The position numbers and the translations under genes were made by a program. From the NCBI GenBank assembly GCA_910584185.1, contig CAJTYC010000004.1, forward strand, positions 1 through 55,330: a DNA stretch of 55,330 nt, given 5' to 3'. Below the pieces are notes generated by a model. It saw only the letters and a list, made by a program, of their open reading frames with translations, had not been told where the DNA came from and made no database searches. Below are positions 55,215-55,330 of this stretch, one piece after another. This DNA comes from an uncultured Muribaculaceae bacterium. GTDB taxonomy: Bacteria > Bacteroidota > Bacteroidia > Bacteroidales > Muribaculaceae. The number at the start of each line of letters is the position of its first letter. Position 1 is the stretch's first letter.

Positions 55215-55272
55215 TAAAGGGATTCTGAACCGACAAATAAATTCGTAGATATATATAAAGAATATATAACTA

Positions 55273-55330
<58 letters not shown>

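Larger units (their letters stand above)
54298..55272. other. Intergenic region before the rRNA operon
   Basis: About 975 bp without a supported protein gene. In order: degenerate AACTTA repeats (54425-54550), a terminator (54591-54625), nested A and B repeat elements (54659-54880), the rRNA promoter (55017-55048) and the rRNA leader with a boxA-like sequence. 54298-54420 shows nothing I recognise. Confidence 0.7.

Noticed and set aside
55018..55248. 76-codon frame in the rRNA leader
   Set aside because: It overlaps the rRNA promoter and leader and has no recognisable protein feature.

Overview
This 55.3 kb window is chromosomal DNA of a Bacteroidota bacterium, order Bacteroidales. A Muribaculaceae-like lineage fits the moderate GC content and the gene families, but that is inference. 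The order-level call rests on repeated promoters of the Bacteroidota form TTTG-N19-20-TAnnTTTG, weak or absent Shine-Dalgarno sequences, and families such as DUF2795, DUF4270, DUF4924, a two-domain META lipoprotein, the Mpi-like serine invertase and a starch-synthase-like protein paired with a DUF4270 lipoprotein.

Layout. 1-12 kb: DUF2795 protein (cut by the window edge), cobalamin adenosyltransferase, DUF2461 protein, then gltB rightward, followed by leftward hslR-like, META lipoprotein and type II NADH dehydrogenase genes, then a TPR protein and an NlpE-like lipoprotein. 12-20 kb: YfcE-like phosphoesterase translationally coupled to an AddB-like nuclease, a 5'-truncated type I restriction (HsdR) pseudogene ending at a repeat element, pth, rplY and an orphan serine invertase. 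20-30 kb: two ABC-F genes, Dabb protein, the leftward panC-panD-ffh cluster, then starch-synthase-like, DUF4270 and CapA-like genes. 30-38 kb: galE, a sugar nucleotidyltransferase, a DNA polymerase III delta'-like gene, an array of three related secreted-protein genes (two of them broken) and a repeat-rich intergenic stretch. 38-47 kb: a secreted cysteine-rich repeat protein, the thrS-infC-rpmI-rplT operon, a nitroreductase, a 535 bp gap with a probable structured RNA and DnaA-box-like words, and DUF4924-rfbD-prfC. 47-55 kb: MBL hydrolase, orphan ECF sigma factor, DivIC-like protein, membrane protein, coaX, outer-membrane protein, lptC, CNNM/CorC protein, a second near-identical ECF sigma factor, and finally a ribosomal RNA operon promoter with the first bases of 16S rRNA.

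Most genes are housekeeping: translation (thrS, infC, L35, L20, L25, pth, prfC), protein export (ffh), coenzyme A synthesis (panC, panD, coaX), nitrogen assimilation (gltB) and envelope biogenesis (lptC, outer-membrane protein, DivIC, galE, rfbD). The unusual material is mainly between genes: a dispersed family of GC-rich inverted-repeat elements (A and B types, at least six places), other palindromes and minisatellites, a candidate 6S-like RNA with its own promoter and terminator, a possible DnaA-binding region, a duplicated start-codon region, and the cysteine-rich protein with 21 bp internal repeats.
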